Assembly (NCBI GenBank): GCA_007922225.1
Contig: ML679941.1
Coordinates: 63,154,099 to 63,218,098, forward strand
Length of the DNA: 64,000 nt
Reading direction: 5' to 3'
Source: Emydura subglobosa
Lineage: Eukaryota; Chordata; Testudines; Chelidae
The notes below the pieces were generated by a model. The model was not told the DNA's origin. It did no database searches and saw nothing but the letters and a program-made list of their open reading frames with translations. The position numbers and the translations under genes are program-made. Shown here one piece after another: positions 11,136 to 22,470 of the stretch (position 1 is the stretch's first letter; each line of letters starts with the position of its first letter).

Positions 11136-14100
11136 GCTTAAACAGTGCCTTATTATCTACATTGCTATTTATACCTGTGCTAGTAGGGGGTGCAGCATAT
11201 GTCCTCTACACGCCACTCTAAGTGAAGATATTGTATTAGACTAGCAAACCCAAAACATAACTAAATGCAGTGAGAAGGTGGTGATACAGTTTCCTGCTGA
11301 AGTCAGTTTTCCTCAAACAGGAAGCTTGGCCTGTTGGTGAATTCTTATGCAGTTCCCCCAGCCTCTTCCCCAAACAGTAATTCTAATGTTATGTGTTTGA
11401 GGACACAAAATAGCAAAGGATTCCGGTGATATCACCACCACTAAAAAACCCTGTATTTTATTTCTAATGGCCTGAATCTGCTTTAATCTTCTGCTAAATT
11501 ACAGATAAGTGTGAAAATTAGTCTTCTGGGGAGTTGAACTCTGGACTTTGTCTAGCTCAGGCTTTGAAGAAAATACCATTTGTCCATGGTTACAGCTTCT
11601 TATGGCAAGATCCTGTTGTGGTACTTTCACAACATTTTGTTTAATTGGCTCCTAAGTATAGAAACAAATGACTGATTAACTAGGGGAGCTAGTTTTAAAG
11701 TCTCTAGTTTCCCACAGCGTATCATTTTCTTATAATATTTGGAACTGATGAATGTTCTGAACTTCTTGCACATTTCTCTTGGATTTATTTTGTTTGCTCA
11801 TAAAGCTTTCATACTAGTCCCAGGGTAACTTGTTCAAAACCTGTGTACACTAATTGTTGCTGAATATTGAACTGAATATTAAGTGGATTTTATCTTGAAT
11901 ACGAGATGAGCTTTATAGGTATAAATAGGCTTCTTTTGTCCGCAACAGATTGTGTGCAGTTCACATGATGTAACGTGTCTTCCACAAACTAGAAGAGCAT
12001 TTGCCCACTGGGTTTCAAATAAAATTAGCTTTCCACAGCTGTTGGCCTTTCAGTGCCAGGAGGCCATAGATGGAAATTCTGTTTTGTTTCTGTTATGAAT
12101 AAAGAATCCCAAATATACTTCTGAGTTTTGCAAAGTTAATCCTTGAAGTGCATTGGAGTAAGTTTGGTTTTCTGGATGAATTCCATTGGAGGAACAATAT
12201 AATTTTAGTGATTCAAAGTTTAGGATTAGCAGTTATATGTAAAGTAAATACATTCTCTGTTAAATTTGCAACACCACTGCAATTAACTATTGATCTCCAT
12301 TAAGATTTATCCATAATTTTTAACTTTGTCCTCTTATGCAAGTTTATTGAATTCAGGATGGGCAAAAATGGCTCACCCGAAATAAGATCTGATATATGCA
12401 TCACTTACGCAGAAGCCAAACTTCTTCAGTCTTGGAACTAGTTTGGTTGGCTTTTCCTGTTCATTTTTGTGAGTAGGATTTTGAAACCATGAGATAACTT
12501 AGTATGCATTGATCGTGCCTTCCTGGAGATCACTGCAGCTTTAATATATTACTGTTTTACCCTCGTGGCTTGTTTAACTACAGTTTTTTTTCCTTAGGCT
12601 AATTGTATGATAACTGGGCTGATTAGAATGGGAGGAAAATGAAAAAAACAAACGAATGTACACACACACAAAAGCAACCAAAAGCTATATGCTATTTTGA
12701 GCTATATATGTTTTATTTTACTGCTGCATTCAGGCGAATAAACCTGTCTTCTTATAAACTGTCTTCTTATGGCAGAATGTGATCTTAATTTGATGTATTG
12801 CAAAAAGAGACTCTAGATGCTTGGTTCTCTAGTTTTTAATACCTGTCTCCATCTCTTTGTATGGATTGTTTTAATACTCTTCATTTAGGAAGTGGGGAAA
12901 GGAGCCTTATTTAATACAGTTCACCGTCTCTAATGAGGTTGGCAACCAAATAATTTGCATGCTATAATGAGGTGTTTGTATACAGTATTTTTAAAAGACG
13001 AATGTATAATGAGTTGTAATGGAAAAGGGTATGGTGGGAGCAGATAATATTGCAAATGTGCAGACTAAAAACTGTTTAAAATCTTTCTCCACTGAAAAAG
13101 CACAGTTGAGAGATTTTACTTAAAAACAAAATACTTCTGAAAATTTGATTTTTGTAATCTAGTTAGTGACCTCTTCTGAGAGAGGTCTGTTCACGTTTCT
13201 CCACTACTTGCCATGTGAAGATTGAATGTTTAACACTGATCAGGTGTTCTTACAGCACATTGACCTAGGTAAAGTCGAACTCTGCCTACCTATTCCGTGT
13301 TTTGACAGGAATGCAGTGCTGACCTTCAGCTAGCCCCTGACTCTATATATCCAGATTTAAAAGGAGTGCATGTGTGGCTGCACATTCTTTTTTGGTGTGG
13401 TGAAGTGCAGTGGTGGCTCTGCCTCTGTTTTCTTCCTGGTCTTCTGCTGCTCTGCGCAGCCTAACTCCTGAGTTGAGAGGACATAGCCTTCCAGCTAGGT
13501 CACAGAACAGTCTCCCCCCATCTGGGATACCTTAAGTCCAAAATCAACACTAAGAAACATACTCTTCCCTTCTCTCAGGGAAGCCTTGAGAGGAAGCGGC
13601 TTCCCTCATTCCTGGCTCCTTCTGCCAGCCTTTTTTCCCCACAGTGAGAACTGAAGATCTCTTCTCCCTCACAGACAGGCAAATCCTGAGCTGGGCTTTC
13701 CATGTTTAGCTCCTCCCTAGAAGCAGGACATCTGTTTCATGTGTCCTGGGATGGGGCTGTTTGTGTCTGTAGCAGCCCGCTAGTCCTTTCCTGACTCATG
13801 TGGGGTTTGTAGACCCCACCACAGCCTGGTATGACAATCGGCAGAAACACCATCACAGTGATATTGAATCCTACCTTTTTTGGCCTCTACAAAGCTTCTC
13901 AGGGATTGGATGGGCATGGAACTAATGGGTTAATGATCTTCACGTGTATACACATGGGCTAAAAGTTCCTATTGGCTACAACTGCTTGGCTAGAGGTGTG
14001 GGCTCTCCAGTCCAGAATTAAGGTAGCCCAGATAGCACACAAGATGCTTGCATATCTGTGCTGCGGCTAGTATCCTAACGTTAGCGTTTGGGGGACAACT

Positions 14101-16335
14101 GCAAAGGTGGTCTTTTCTCCTTGGCTTCTGGGAGGTGTTAAGGGATGAGGCTCAGGAACCGTAGAAGAGGGTACTCGGTAGGGATTTTGTTGGTAGAGTT
14201 CAGATGGTGCATCTAAATATAACTCACTTTTCAAGATGCCGGAGGAATTCTGGGTATACTCTGGGGAATAAACTGGTAACTTTTCCCCTTAATTCACTTT
14301 GCATGAACTTTGATATGCATCCTCGTGGACTAGACCCTTAAGAAACATTGCCAACTAGTCTTGCACCTTAGGAAAAGCTGCTCCCTCCAAACTGTGCATC
14401 AGACTTTTTCCCCCCCCTTCTTTTTAGCTTCCTCCTAAACATGTCCTTCCAGTCTGAACCCTCAGTTTAATAGGATAAAAAAATGGAAACTGTGGCTCCA
14501 TTCTTGGTGACCTTCTCCCTCATTCAGTTAGATTGCTTTGGTTCCTGTAATTCTGGCAGGCCTTACAAATTGAAAGAAATATTCTGATGTCAGTAGTGGA
14601 TGGTGTCCAGAGAAGAAACATCAGTATTAACAATGGACTCTGTCCACACTTTAATTAAAATCAAGTAGCTTTAGGTCAGTTCAGAAACTCTCCTTTTCAA
14701 ACAGCTTTTCTGAAGGAAGGTAAAAAAAACAAACAGTGCACCATATGCAATCAAAATCTTTCCATCTCCTCTGAAGGCACCTCTGCATGGGAAGCCAACG
14801 TGGCCTCAGTGCCAGAGTTTCCCCCGCCCCAAAATTTTTCTCTTAAAAACACAGAGCAACTTTACTTGCCATATTAGATAGCACAGAGCAATGCTGGTCC
14901 CTGTTAGGGAAATCCTTGGACAAGAGCAGCCAGTAGAGCTTCCAGAGCTGGAAAAATAGATCTCTGTATCTTTCCCACCTCTAAGAGATTCTGTTTGAGC
15001 ATGTATGTGAATTGCATTAAAAAAGCACTCTGAGTAATTTATTAGATTGTTAATAAAATGCACCATTAAAAGTCCAGTTGTGATTGTGACTTAAACTTCA
15101 GTTTTCCTAGGAAGCAGTAAACCTTTCAGCCCTTTGAAATTTAACATAAAATGTAATGTTGTATTACCAGCAAAATACACATGGTAAAATATTTTTTGAA
15201 AAGTTAAATTGCATTTCCGATGAATTTTCTTTTGGGGCGGGGGTTTCTGCTTATTATTAACAAGGTCAATGGCAAAAGTGCATACAAAGTCCTGTTCTTA
15301 ACAGCTAGTTGGGGGAGGCATGGGGGAACTGCCTGATATTTAAGCAGTTTGCTATTGGAGGGATTTGCAATGAGTTACAAGCCATGCTTGCAGTTTGACA
15401 GCGAGAAGATACTAATTACACCATGATCCCTTCAGGGTGGGGATGGCCTTTTGCGTGAGTTCTTAGAATGCCCGGTGCACTTGGGCGCCAGTCTTTTGGG
15501 TGTTACCTCAATATAAATACTTACTATTAAGGAGAGAGCTAGGGAATGCTGTTGTCTTGGATGCCTAAAATCTGTTTTAACTTCATTTATTGTACATTTC
15601 CTTTCTTTATAATGCTTTCCTTTTCACAATAATGTAGAACCCTGCTGTTCCAACTGCATGCTGGTGGCTTAACATTTATCATCCACTTGATTCAGAGTGG
15701 TAGGTCTCTTGTATGCTAGTAGGTTTTGCAGAAACATTTGGTGGTTTTTGTGGTGTGGAACACTGTGTTATAGTGCCTGAGCAGAGGCCAACAGCTTTGT
15801 TTAAACTTTAACCAGAGGCTGATTCAAACCAATTACCCCAGAGAATGAATCCTGGCACCTTGCATTAATGCTATATGTAGATTCTGTGAAAGAGACCAAG
15901 AAGTGTCCAGATATTCATGCAGTTTAAGGAGTATTGTTGTTGATGTCTAGAAGCACTCTTGTTCCTTCAGTGTTCAGGCCAGAGGAAAGGTGAGTTGGGG
16001 AAACAATTTGAATGAAAGCACTGAATGCAACAAACCTATACAGATTCCTCTACAGTTTGTTTGTCTCTTGCTGTTTTGAGTGCTCTGAATTCTAACTAAA
16101 TATTGTATATACATATTTTTTCCTTTTCAGACCTCTAGGGAAAACTGAACTTACTAAGAGAGAGAAATGTTGGCACACACGTGGATGGTTTTGAAATCTA
16201 TTGCTTTTAAGTATTTTGCTTCCTCTTTTTTTGGGGCGGGGGGGGGAGTACATGCAGTCTGCGGGTCAGAAATCTATACTGAACATTATCAATCACTGAT
16301 TCTAGATTCCTTTTCCCTAACAACTAGAGCATTGT
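11136..16335. other. Long non-coding stretch without recognised features
   Basis: Mostly AT-rich. A moderately GC-richer patch lies at about 13,420-14,170 but shows no open frame or repeat family that I recognise. A short CA run is at 12,658-12,669, a C run at 14,411-14,418 and a G run near 16,236-16,247. Confidence 0.5.
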
Positions 16336-16413
16336 AAGCCCCAATCTTGCAAGCTGTTCTGCACAGTTAAGCTCCTATGACTGACCCAGAACAGCTTGTA
16401 GGATTGGGGGCTT
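16336..16413. repeat. Compact inverted repeat (about 26-bp arms, 25-bp loop)
   Basis: The left arm AAGCCCCAATCTTGCAAGCT plus TGTTCTG (16,336-16,361) is the near-perfect reverse complement of 16,387-16,413, with two substitutions and one extra G. It could fold into a long hairpin. Palindromes of similar type (GGATTGGGG, GGATCAGG cores) recur in this window, so this is probably a short fold-back interspersed repeat rather than an RNA gene. Confidence 0.65.
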
Positions 16414-17380
16414 TAATGCTTAATGAAATGGTCCATTTGGTCTCCCTGTTTTCCATCCTTTTTCACACCTACTTTTAAATTACTCAGTGATGTTAGAATT
16501 CCTCATCCACATTACACTTCCATGGTTGGTGTTCTTTAGGCTACATTATACTATAGTTGTAATGTTGCCAATTCTCTCAATTTTTATCGGGATTCTTGTG
16601 ACAGTTGGCTGTTTTTTCCTAAGCCCTAGCTCATGGAGTCATGCAATTATATGGGAATCTGAGCTTTTTCTATTTTTAAAAAAAGAAAAGTAAATTTCTA
16701 GCTCTTACAGTTGCAAAATAAAGCTGGAAAATGTGACCCCTAAAGGCTAAGCCACCAGAAGGCAAAAAAGACCATATGTAGTATGTCTAGAAATGTCACA
16801 GTTTCGGGCGCCTGACTACTTCCGCTTAAACACTTGCAGTTGGCAATGCTGTAGCTGCATTTTTCGATGATAACATGCACAGGTAGTGTTTTTTTTGTCT
16901 GAATAGAAATTCATATCCCAGGGGCCAAGAAATATTACTGTTCTGTACTTACCACCACTTCAGAGGAATTCTGTCATCCCAAAAGTGTGTGTTTGATGCT
17001 TATATTCATTGCACTAATCTTGGAATTAAGTACAATTTTAACTTTTTTAAAATTAATTTTTATAACAGCAAAACCCTTAATGTGTGCCACCTACAATGCC
17101 TAGCTAAAAGAAGGCTATTGTTGCTATCTCTCTCTATCTTTTCTATTGAATTTTCCACTCTCTTAATCCAAGAGGAAGGTGGGTTTTGGGCCAAATGAGC
17201 AAGGATCCCTTAGATTTGTAAACATTTAAAAATTCTTAGTTTAAAACTCTTTAATATGCTGAAGATGCACAGGGCCTTGTAACAGTGGGTAAGCTAGAGA
17301 GGCTGCCAGATGTAGAAGAGAAGCTAGCCAAGTGTGTCCTTTTGGCCTGCAAAACCTTCAGCCATGGCTCCCTATACCTA
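16414..17380. other. AT-rich non-coding stretch
   Basis: No gene or repeat recognised. TTTTTTAAAATTAATTTTTA-type AT-rich sequence dominates near 17,045. Confidence 0.5.
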
Positions 17381-17812
17381 GAGCCCTGCAGATCCGCGAA
17401 TATCCGCTTTACAACTGCGGACCATTTCTTGTGGATCGTGAGTCGGATGGTCATGGAGGTCAGGACCTCTGTGACTTCTGGGGCAGGGCTGGAGCAGCTG
17501 TCAGCCAGGAGTGCAGTGAACAGCTAATCAGCTGTTAGGCTGCAGGCAGGGCTCAATAGCTCTTAGGTGGGAGGGCGGGGCTGAACAGCTGTTAGGCAGC
17601 TGGCTGTGGTCAACCGCCTACCATCAGCTGTTTGGGGTGGCAGGGGCTCAACAGCTGATGGTAGGCTTCTGGCTCCAAAACAGCTAAATGTGTGGGTGTG
17701 GATGTGGATGCGGTTAAATCTAAAAGAGGGAGGGTGGATTGCGGGTTGGGTAAAAGTTTATTCCAGTAGATGTGGATCGGATGCAGGTCCACATGTTTGT
17801 ATCCACTCTACC
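17381..17812 (+). mobile_element. GC-richer non-autonomous element ('CTGCAGATCCGCG')
   Basis: Starts GAGCCCTGCAGATCCGCGAA and ends near GGATCGGATGCAGGTCCAC. Both ends carry a GATCCG/GGATC and TGCAG combination in opposite orientation, which suggests degenerate inverted ends. Inside are repeated CAGCTGTTAGG/CAGCTGATGG units (about 17,527, 17,589, 17,625, 17,657). Several overlapping open frames on both strands are a composition effect. Origin as a DNA transposon is inferred. Confidence 0.4.
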
Positions 17813-18111
17813 TATATCCTTCTGGGACCTAGAAATACAAGAGAGCTAATTTCATTGCTCATTTTTCAAAAGTTTCTGTCCTGTTTCTTGTAAAGATATT
17901 ATTGAGAACATAAACTAATCTGTAGGGTTGAAAGTGTCTCACGGTTCTTCCCTGTTCAGTTGTTTTGGTCTTCACTACATCCCCTGGCAACAAGAATCAC
18001 AGGTTGACTGTGCATTGTGTGAAGAATTACTTCCTTGTGTTTGTGATTAAATTAATAGGTTTAACAAGTGACTCCTGGTACTTGTGTTATGTGAATGGGT
18101 AAATAACACTT

Positions 18112-18464
18112 CCTTCTTCTTCGAGTGCTTGTTCATGTCCGTTCCACTATAGGTGAGTGCATGCTTCCGTGCATGGTTCCTGGAATTTTTTTCCCCTTAC
18201 AGATCCCGTAGGGCCAGCTCTGGCGCCCACTGGAGCCCCACGCTCATGCCGCAGCATATGAAGCTCCTCCGACCCTAAGCCCCCATAGTTCCTTCTTTCT
18301 GCCCGTGACGGTTGCTGGAACTAGCCTTGCTCTCAGCAAGTACTATTCCTCTTGTTTGAACTTGTTTGTTATTCTAAGTTAATTTTAGTTAGGTAGTGGT
18401 TAAATTTTGTTTAGAGTAGTTAGAGATAAGGCAGATCCCTGCGGGGACTTTGAGCAGCTGGGCT
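18112..18464 (+). promoter_or_regulatory. 5' leader of the DIRS-like element
   Basis: This is the region between the presumed element start and the first ATG of ORF1. It includes the 5' terminal CTTCGAGTGCTTGTTCATGT, a CCCGTGACGGTTGCTGGAAC block (about 18,302-18,321) and a T-rich AGTTAATTTTAGTTAGG tract. In DIRS elements the left terminal repeat and the promoter lie here. No core promoter element can be pinpointed, so the regulatory role is inferred from position only. Confidence 0.45.
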
Positions 18465-20652
18465 ATGCCCAGGTCACCAGGATTCAAGCCATGTGCCTCC
18501 TGCGGGAAGGCCTTCCTGCTCAGCGACCCCCACAACTTCTGCCTTAAGTACTTTGGGGGAAGCACACAGAAAAGAAAAGTGTAAGATCTGCAGGGCTTTT
18601 AAACTGAGAACTCAGAAGGTCCGGGAAATCCATTTGAAAGCCCTGCTGATGGAGGCAGCGCTCCACCCGGCATCCAAGCTGGCCCGCTCCACCTCTGCAC
18701 CGAGTGTGACCTCGATACAGAGCGCACCGCTGGCACTGGCCTCGACTCGGCACCCTGCAACATTACTGGCATCGAAGAGGAAGAAGCAGCATGCGGAGCA
18801 TGGACACTCCCCTGCGCCATCGGTACGGGCAGGGTCAAGTATGGAGATGCACCAGTCCCGGCCCGTTGAGTCTTCTCTGGTGCCTGGGAGTGGGAGAGTG
18901 CCCCTACCGACGCCATCGACACCGGAGGTTTTTCAGGCGGCAAGAGCCTTGTTGGCTTTGCCTATGGCACCTCCGTCCCCCCCTCCGCCGAGGGAGAAGG
19001 GGCTAGTGTCATGGGGGAAACTCGTGTTGAGTCCTCTTGAAGGGCAGTGGAGATCCCTGGTACAGGGAGGAAGATTTCCCACTGGACGGTCTCTGGGGGT
19101 AGAGTAGAGCCGCTCCCCCAGCAGTCGCTCTAAGTCGGCGTCATCGAGCTGACCTGCACCAGCATGGGACGTGGAGTCTCCCTCTCGGTGCCGACGTTGA
19201 TCCCCGGCACTGGAGGCACCGCATGCAAGGAAGCGGCACCGGTTGAGGTCTGCCAGGCAGCGCTCGGACAGCTCTCATTCCAGATCCCCGGCACCAAGGA
19301 GTTCGCCCGCACCGAGGCGGCGCAGAACCCGATCGCCGTTGGAGGACCTGGCAGTGTGCAATCCATGATGCGGAGCCCGGTCATTGGAGTCCGGCTCAAC
19401 ACTGAGGAGTTAGGAGCGGCGTCGACCTCGGTCACCAAAGGTGTCTAGAGAGCCGCAAGGCAAGTGGCACCAGAAACCATCGGTACCGAGACGACGCTCT
19501 AGTACTTCTAGCTCTTCAGAGAGCACCTCCGTTCGTTGGTACCGCTCATGGCGACGGAGGCTGTCCTTATCCTCCTCCAGGTCAGAGGCATCGAGAGGGC
19601 AGTCCCCTGCACGGAAGGGTGCCCGGGACCAAGGATGGACATGGCACCACTGGTCCAGTGGCTCAGGGTCTCCCGGGAGGTGGGGGGGGTGAGACGGTCG
19701 TCGGGAGAGCCTACGCCCCCATAAAGTGTCACAGCCGGTTGTGTAGTCAGCCCTGGTTTGGCCCCAGGGTCAATGGCTGCAACAATGGCCTTATTGGGCC
19801 CCTTGGGGTATCCAGATGGGGCCGGGGCCCCAATCCCTTATGTCATTGGGGGTGCAGTCCATGAGGAGAAGGCCTATAGGCACCACTCCTCGGACGAGGA
19901 GTTGGACTCCATGGAGGGACTGTCAACGGGTGCAACCCTTCGTCATGAGGGGGGCGCACCTGCAGGACACACCTCGGCAGTCCTCTTCCTCCTCACCGGA
20001 TGAGGCAGTCTCCCGGGACCACTCGGCGCCACTGGAGGATTTCAGGGTGCACCAGGAGTTGCTCAAGCGGGTGGCCTCCAACTTGGGGCTGGAGGTGAAG
20101 GAGTTAGAAGAGGCTGAAGATAGCTTCTTTAATATGCTGGCAGCGGCTGTCCCAGTGAGAGTGGCTCTCCCAGTCCACGAAAGGGTCCTTAAGATTGTAA
20201 AGGCCCTGTGGCAAACCCTTTCCTCAGTTGCCTCTACATCAAGGGTGGCCGAGAAAAAATATTATGTCCCAGCTGAAGGGTTTGAGTATTTGTTCACTCA
20301 CCCCGCCCCGGGAACCCTGGTGATAGATGGGGTTAACCAGCAGGACAGGCAAGGTCAGCCAGGGTCCACTCCCAAAAACAAAGACAATAAGAAGCTGGAC
20401 TTGTTTGGGAGAGAGGTTTATTCCACGGCAAGCCTGCAGTTCAGGATTGCCAACCATCAGGCCCTCCTGGGTGGATGCAATTTCAACCTGTGGGACTCCT
20501 TCAGTCGGTTCTCTGAGGACCTGCCTCAGAACCAGTCTGCAGACTTTACCACCATCATGGAAGAAGGAACCACAGTGGCTAGGGCAGTGCTCCAGATGTT
20601 CTGTGACGCTGCTGACTCGGTGGGCAGGGCCATAGCCTCTGCATCTGCATAA
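18465..20652 (+). pseudogene. DIRS ORF1 (gag-like), broken
   Basis: The most plausible start is ATG at 18,465, reading MPRSPGFKPCASCGKAF and giving C10-X2-C13-X9-H23-X2-C26, a zinc-finger-like motif. A frameshift near 18,549-18,555 (TTTGGGGG) moves the reading to the frame containing LGEAHRKEKCKICRAF. From there one frame continues to the TAA at 20,650, interrupted by nonsense codons, the first a TAG at 19,105. The middle (about 19,100-19,690) is Ser/Arg/Pro-rich (for example SRSPSSRSKSASSS). The C-terminal block from about 20,040 is the best preserved, with a 278-codon open stretch at 19,816-20,652 ending RAIASASA. Gag-like proteins of DIRS elements are thought to package the RNA; this copy cannot give full-length protein. 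Confidence 0.8.
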
Positions 20653-20656
20653 GAAG

Positions 20657-21611
20657 GTGCTCAAGCATCTTAGAAGGGGAAATCAGCCTCTCAGCTTGTC
20701 TTCAGCTCCCCAGCAAGGGCCCACAGGAGGTCGGGCAACTAGAAGAGACAATTTTGATGTTGCGCCCGAGGGTGGCGCTCCGACTGCTCTCCTGGATCCA
20801 CGCTGTCCCTTCCTGAATAGGTTAAGGCCCTTCTGTCCTGAATGGACAAAGATCACTTCAGACCATTGGGTCCTTGGGATAGTCTTAGGGGGCTATGTCC
20901 TACAGTTTACTTCTATTCCCCCCCCCCCAACAACCCTCCCCCTCTGTCCCTCTTCAGGGACCCCTCTCACGAGCAATTCCTCTTGCAGGAGGTGGACACC
21001 CTCTTCAACATAGGAGCAGTGGAAATGGGGCCCCAAAGCAGAAGGGGGAAGGGGTTTTATTCGACGTACTTCCTCATCCCCAAGGTGAAGGAGGGTCTGA
21101 GACCCATCTTAGACCTGTGTCGTCTAAACAAATGTCAAATGACTCAGGTTTCTCATGGTCTCCCTAGCCTCCATAATCCTTTCCCTGGATCCAGGAGACT
21201 GGTATGCCGCCCTTGACCTCAAGGACGCATACTTTCATGTGTCTATCTTCCCCAGTCACAGGCGTTTTCTCTGTTTCACGGTGGCTGGCTCCCACTACCA
21301 GTTTACGGCCCTACTCTTTGGCCTATCCTTGGCTCCAAGGGTGTTCATCAAGTGTATGGCAGTAGTGGTTGCCCACCTGAAATGAAAGGATGTGCAAATT
21401 TTTCATTACCTGGACAATTGGCTGTCCAGATCCCAAGTGCAGGAGAGCATGACCCACACTTGTTCCACGTGCAGCAGGGTGAGTCTCCTCATAAATGAGC
21501 AGAAGTCCACACTAACCCCAGTGCAATACATAGAATTCATTGGGGCCACCCTGAACGCTTCCCAGGCCAGAGCCTTCCTGCCTCAACCACGGTTCGAGGC
21601 AATGGTCTCTA
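20657..21611 (+). pseudogene. DIRS reverse transcriptase, broken
   Basis: Reverse transcriptase copies the element RNA into DNA. The N-terminal part reads in one frame up to VLQFTS. The frame changes at an 11-C run (20,918-20,928), then continues through GFYSTYFLIPKVKEGLRPIL. Another frame change near 21,150 leads into DWYAALDLKDAYFHV, whose motif-A Asp codon is at 21,215, and LLFGLSLAPRVF (motif B). A TGA at 21,383 interrupts this frame, which then resumes. Motif C reads YLDN at 21,407-21,418, where an active enzyme has two adjacent aspartates. The 3' part is cut by the N gap at 21,612. The LAPRVF/YLD pattern and the domain order place it with DIRS rather than LINE or LTR elements. Confidence 0.85.
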
Positions 21612-21621
21612 NNNNNNNNNN
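21612..21621. other. Assembly gap (10 N)
   Basis: Ten consecutive N bases inside the DIRS copy, between the reverse transcriptase and RNase H parts. A round number suggests a placeholder length, so the true missing length is unknown and could be larger. Confidence 0.98.
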
Positions 21622-21665
21622 CGCCGGTCTTAGCCTCCCTAAACTGGTGGTGGAGTCCCAAGGCA

Positions 21666-22083
21666 GTGATGAAGAGCGTTCCGTTCAAGGAACTGGTCCC
21701 GTCGGTCACTCTAATTTCCAACACTTGGGATGTAGGATGGGGAACCCACATCAGCGCCAACCTAGGCACTCAGGGGCTCTGGTTGGGGGGTGGAGAGGCA
21801 CCTGCACATCAACGTGAAGGAGCTGAGGGCCATTCGCCTAGCGTGCAAGGTATTCCTCCGATTCTTGACAGGGAGAGCAGTGCGGGTGCTGACGGACAGC
21901 ACTGCAGCCATGTTTTACATAAACAGGCGGGGGGAACACGCTCCTTGGTTCTCTGTGAGGAAGCTATCCATCTGTGGGACTTTGCCATGAGGCATGATTT
22001 CCACTTGACTGCCTCTCACCTCCCGGGAGTGAGGAACGACGAGGTGGATCGCCTCAGCAGATCATTTCTACTTTGCCACGACT
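21666..22083 (+). pseudogene. DIRS RNase H domain, broken
   Basis: This domain degrades the RNA strand of the RNA-DNA hybrid. One frame gives NTWDVGWGTHISANLGTQ. After a 6-G run (21,785-21,790) a second frame gives HLHINVKELRAIRLACK and RVLTDSTAAMFYINRRG. After another 6-G run (21,929-21,934) the first frame returns with LTASHLPGVRNDEVDRLSR, ending TAG at 22,083. The acidic residues of KELRA, LTDST and NDEVD fit the family's conserved positions. The first acidic position appears as NTWDVGWG, so it may have shifted or been lost. Two compensating frame changes in about 150 bp, both at homopolymers, could be decay or consensus error. Confidence 0.8.
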
Positions 22084-22470
22084 AGTCATTGCACCCAGAG
22101 ATGGTGGCTATGATCTTCCAGAAGCAGTGCATTCCCCAACTGGACCTACTTATGTTGGCCTGAAACATGAAGTGTCCGAGGTTCTGCTCGCCCCGGGGTC
22201 ACGAGACTAGGTCGATTTCTGACACATTCCTCATGGACTGGACAGGGACCTTCATGTACGCGTTTCCGCCCATTCCGCTCCTGTCCGAGGTCCTGGTGAA
22301 AATAAAGGACAGGGCAGATGTTATACTCACCGCTCCAGCCCGGCCAAGATAGCACTGGATCAGCATGCTGTTGGACCTTTTGATCGCCCCACTCCTGAAG
22401 CTCCTGAGGCATCACGACCTTCTATCCCAAGACCATGGTCACCTGTTGCACCTCCCCTGGTGACTCCCTG
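22084..22470 (+). pseudogene. Linker between DIRS RNase H and recombinase
   Basis: Translates in part as DTFLMDWTGTFMYAFPPIPL, followed by a stretch with ILTAPARPR and then a stop (TAG near 22,349) before HW. An FPP(I/F)PLL segment followed by an I-L-x-A-P-x-x-P-R pattern lies downstream of RNase H in DIRS and related polymerases, so this is the C-terminal part of the pol-type ORF. Several stops break it. Confidence 0.6.

Noticed and set aside
20239..20664. 141-codon open frame on the - strand
   Set aside because: Antisense shadow of the conserved C-terminal block of DIRS ORF1.
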